This document shows positions 61,632 through 64,000 of a stretch of DNA of 64,000 nucleotides, piece by piece (position 1 is the stretch's first letter; the number at the start of each line of letters is the position of its first letter). Position numbers and translations under genes: made by a program. Source of the stretch: Tetramitus jugosus (taxonomy: Eukaryota > Heterolobosea > Eutetramitea > Acrasida > Vahlkampfiidae); NCBI GenBank assembly GCA_937625935.1, contig OW569394.1, positions 186,001 through 250,000 on the forward strand. Direction: 5' to 3'. Under the pieces are notes generated by a model. The model worked only from the letters and a program-made list of their open reading frames with translations, did not search any database and had not been told where the DNA came from.

Positions 61632-62930
61632 ATGCATGACCAAACAACAACTCAAACGAACAACAACTACACTAAAAAAACACATGATGAAATCTTGCAA
61701 GAGCTATGGAAAAGAACCGATTGTGACTACTTGATTGTTTGTCATTCCAATCGTATGGCACTCGATGGTAACACTGCACTCGCAAAGCAATTGAACCAAA
61801 AGCATAGAAGACCATGGCTCAATAATGATGCCAATTTTTGCTTACCAAGTCAATATTGGAGACTCGTCCAAATTGAGGAAATCAAGAGCTACAAGCCATG
61901 TTTTTTGCTTGGAATGATGTTGTTTACGACGGAGCCATTGTGTTTGGACGGAAATGTTTCCCGCCATATTCCGCAAGTCGCGTCAAAATACCCCGCTCCG
62001 TTTTTATGGGGGGTGCGCGACGCGCCAAAAAATCACCAGTGGTTGCTTGAACCGATTACGGATCGAGGACCCAATGTGTTTGCGCTCGTGAATTGCGCCA
62101 ATGGAAAATGCTTGGACGGAAATGTGCTCTTGTGTGCGCACGCAGATGAGCAACATCGAGCTCCATTCTTGGCTCCATTTCGTTCACTGGCTCAAGTGTT
62201 GCCTAGTCAGTGTTGGGAGCTTACTCCTGTTCCTAGACATCTCATGTCTCGTTCTTCGAGCACTGCTCCCTTCTTGTCCAATGGCATTTACCAAATTACT
62301 TCGTGTTCCTTGTCATCCTCTTCAGCAGCCAATGCTTTTGTGGATAATGATGAGAATGAGAATGATGATAGTAGAGAGCAACTAGCACCTCCTCTTCATC
62401 CTGTGCAGCACAGCTGTCTCATTCATAGTGATCATGGTACCATGGGATTGGTGGATTGTTGGCAGACTCCTGCTGTTGTTGATGAGCAATCGTCATCATC
62501 ATTGGCTTCCTCCTGTCTGTCGTTTTCAACATCGACATCCATCGACTTGAACAACACACTCTGGCGAGTCACTCTCGTGCACAACAATCAGTTCATGATT
62601 GAAAAGTACAATGGTTATTCGACCAATAATCGATTGTTTATTTCGCATGAACCAGAGAGTGACAACAAGGTGGCTCTCAAGTGTTCTTCTGGTATCGGTG
62701 CGACTGAACGTGGCATGTTTTGGCAATTGTTTCAAAGCGAGCTCGAAACAAGTTCGACCTTTGATCCTAATGCCTTCTTTGTTGTCAATGTGGAGAATGG
62801 TCAGTGTTGGGATTCTGATGATTGCAAGATGGGTCTCAATGGATTTCCACTGGCTCCTCCAAGTCTCTCTCTCTTTGACTACAGAAAGCGGAATCCTTCT
62901 TGCGTGTGGGTGTTTAGAAAACAGGAGTAG
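61632..62930 (+). CDS. Beta-trefoil-like repeat protein
   Basis: From ATG 61632 the protein has 432 residues. An in-frame ATG at 61485 would add 49, but it lies only 20 bp after the previous stop, and the bases before 61632 are A-rich like other leaders here. The chain shows repeated units of about 50-60 residues pairing an L-D-G-N turn (MALDGNT, CLDGNV, CLDGNV) with a closing W-x-L or W-x-F strand (YWRLVQI, QWLLEPI, CWELTPV, LWRVTLV, FWQLFQS, VWVF). This is the pattern of ricin-B-type or related beta-trefoil folds, with six closing strands as for two trefoils. There is no signal peptide, so it would be cytosolic. Trefoils bind sugars, actin or other proteins; the ligand is unknown. The fold call is by eye. 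Confidence 0.5.
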   Translation: MHDQTTTQTNNNYTKKTHDEILQELWKRTDCDYLIVCHSNRMALDGNTALAKQLNQKHRRPWLNNDANFCLPSQYWRLVQIEEIKSYKPCFLLGMMLFTTEPLCLDGNVSRHIPQVASKYPAPFLWGVRDAPKNHQWLLEPITDRGPNVFALVNCANGKCLDGNVLLCAHADEQHRAPFLAPFRSLAQVLPSQCWELTPVPRHLMSRSSSTAPFLSNGIYQITSCSLSSSSAANAFVDNDENENDDSREQLAPPLHPVQHSCLIHSDHGTMGLVDCWQTPAVVDEQSSSSLASSCLSFSTSTSIDLNNTLWRVTLVHNNQFMIEKYNGYSTNNRLFISHEPESDNKVALKCSSGIGATERGMFWQLFQSELETSSTFDPNAFFVVNVENGQCWDSDDCKMGLNGFPLAPPSLSLFDYRKRNPSCVWVFRKQE

Positions 62931-63258
62931 TATAATAGTAGGTGATATACTGCTGCTGCAAAAAGATCATCAGATTTCCGTGTTCGATTGAAGATTTCAA
63001 AAAATCTCGTGAGTGGTCAATGATCGGCACTGCTTTGAGCAAGGTCAGACTGATCTAGTCGGAGTTATCGAGTCACCATCTACAACTTGTACAGCGAAAA
63101 ACACTGTGGTGTCTCAATTTCCAAAATACGCGAGAATTTTAGTTCTTCAAGGGGTAATTGAGAGAACTTACAGAAGAACAACAACAACAACGATTTCTCT
63201 CTTCTATTCATAACATATCTCTTTTAAATTCATTCGTTTTGTGAGCAGAAGAAAACAA
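62931..63258. other. Promoter side of the second giant receptor
   Basis: This is intergenic DNA between the trefoil-like gene and the next receptor, both on plus. No gene or clear element is seen. Confidence 0.4.
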
Positions 63259-64000
63259 ATGATGAAGAGAAACAAACGATCGTTGATTGAGAATAGCTCG
63301 CTATTATTCTGTCTCTTGTTTGTACATGTATATCTTTATTGTTGGTGCTTTGGAAATGTATCTGCAAGTAAGTTGAAATGATTATTCATGTACGATTATT
63401 GGTTGTTTATGTAACATAACATATTTTATTGTTGTTTTTGTTGTCTTCTCGTGACGGAAATGATGAGCTTAGATACGTATGATTGTTTTGGTGTGTTAGC
63501 GAACAATGCTTCTGTTTGTTCTTCCCATGGCTTCTGTGTTGCTGAGGATACTTGTATGTGTCATGATAATTATCAATTGCCACATTGTCAAGATAGGAGC
63601 AGTGGTCATGTGTTTGCAGCTGGAGACAACACCAATAATCAATTGGGGGATCCAACGCTGAGTGCGTTAGGTTCTCTGACGATGATTCGAGCGGGAGACT
63701 ACCTTGGTTTGATGAGAGTGGAGGCAGTGTCTGCTGGTGACGGTTTTTCTCTCGCTCTCACAACAAAAGGAGAAGTGTATGCCTGGGGTAAAAACACTAA
63801 TGCTCAGTTAGGACTTGGTTTCAATTCTGTTCGTGTCTCCACTCCTACTCTAGTGAGAGGTGACATTGCAAATAAGAGAATTGTTTCGATTGCTGCGTGT
63901 TTTATTCATGCATTGGCAGCAGATTCTGATGGCAATGTTTATTCATGGGGCTCTAACCAGGCAACTGAGGAAGGAATCCTTATGAGTGGTTGGCTTGGAT
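63259..64000 (+). CDS. Second RCC1/EGF receptor, 5' end only (runs off window)
   Basis: Exon 1 (63259-63367) encodes a signal sequence (MMKRNKRSLIENSS, then a hydrophobic run). The intron is phase 1 (63368-63472, 105 nt, GTAAGT to TTAG). Exon 2 opens at 63473 and is still open at 64000. It starts with an EGF module (CFGVLANNASVCSSHGFC, then EDTCMCHDNY) and RCC1 blades (GDNTNNQLGDP; DGFSLALTTKGEVYAWGKN; IHALAADSDGNVYSWGSN). These match the start of the gene at 10727 nearly block for block (SVCSAHGFC; DGFSLALTTKGEVFAWGAN; YHALAADVDGNVYAWGTN). The intron lies at the same place and phase in both genes, between signal sequence and first EGF. It is a close paralogue; whether it also carries the REJ/GPS/membrane part cannot be seen here. 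Confidence 0.85.

Overview
The window looks like nuclear DNA of a heterolobosean amoeboflagellate, most likely Naegleria or a close relative such as Willaertia. It is AT-rich. Genes are densely packed on both strands and have no introns or a few short GT-AG introns of about 60-290 nt. Coding regions carry Asn, Gln, Ser and His homopolymers. The gene content fits: extracellular RCC1/EGF receptors, TKL-type kinases, a Zn2Cys6 factor, and a cilium protein (CFAP69) that suits an amoeba able to grow flagella. The species call is inference; no marker gene is present.

Layout. 1-7060 is a mobile-element graveyard: a chromo-like fragment, a broken piggyBac-type transposase, a broken MULE-type transposase with a SWIM zinc finger and a chromo-like domain, and an intact chromo-like gene bracketed by inverted clusters of GCAGTA. 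7061-10262 (minus) holds a low-complexity RRxS-rich protein and an Hsp70-like protein reduced to its nucleotide-binding domain. 10727-25039 is a giant gene of about 4,727 residues: signal sequence, six modules of RCC1 propeller plus EGF pair, a long EGF array, a REJ-like region, a GPS motif and about nine membrane segments resembling polycystin-1. 25314-44181 carries housekeeping and hypothetical genes: an F-box protein, CTP:phosphocholine cytidylyltransferase, a Zn2Cys6 factor, CFAP69 (three exons), an EF-hand protein, two tandem paralogues, an acidic protein, a ubiquitin-like/F-box protein (two exons) and an ER ribosome-receptor-like protein. 45260-48090 has a LYR protein, tRNA-Gly(GCC), a SKA3-like kinetochore candidate and mitoribosomal mL49. 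48435-52157 (minus) is a receptor kinase with an RCC1/EGF ectodomain. 52158-53953 is an eroded stretch that looks richer in GC. 53954-62930 has a hypothetical nuclear protein, a kinase/F-box/WD40 fusion, a two-exon protein with PIP-box-like motifs, a second EF-hand protein and a beta-trefoil-like protein. 63259-64000 begins a second copy of the giant RCC1/EGF receptor and runs off the end.

How it fits together. The main theme is a cell-surface family using the same ectodomain (RCC1 seven-bladed propellers joined by paired EGF modules) on at least two outputs: a polycystin-1/GPS-like multi-pass body and a single-pass TKL kinase. Three family members lie in 54 kb. A second theme is protein turnover: three separate F-box proteins, one fused to ubiquitin-like sequence and one to a kinase and a WD40 propeller. 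Introns were placed by eye from GT-AG sites and reading-frame continuity. Several starts were moved because the longest open frame began at TTG or GTG.
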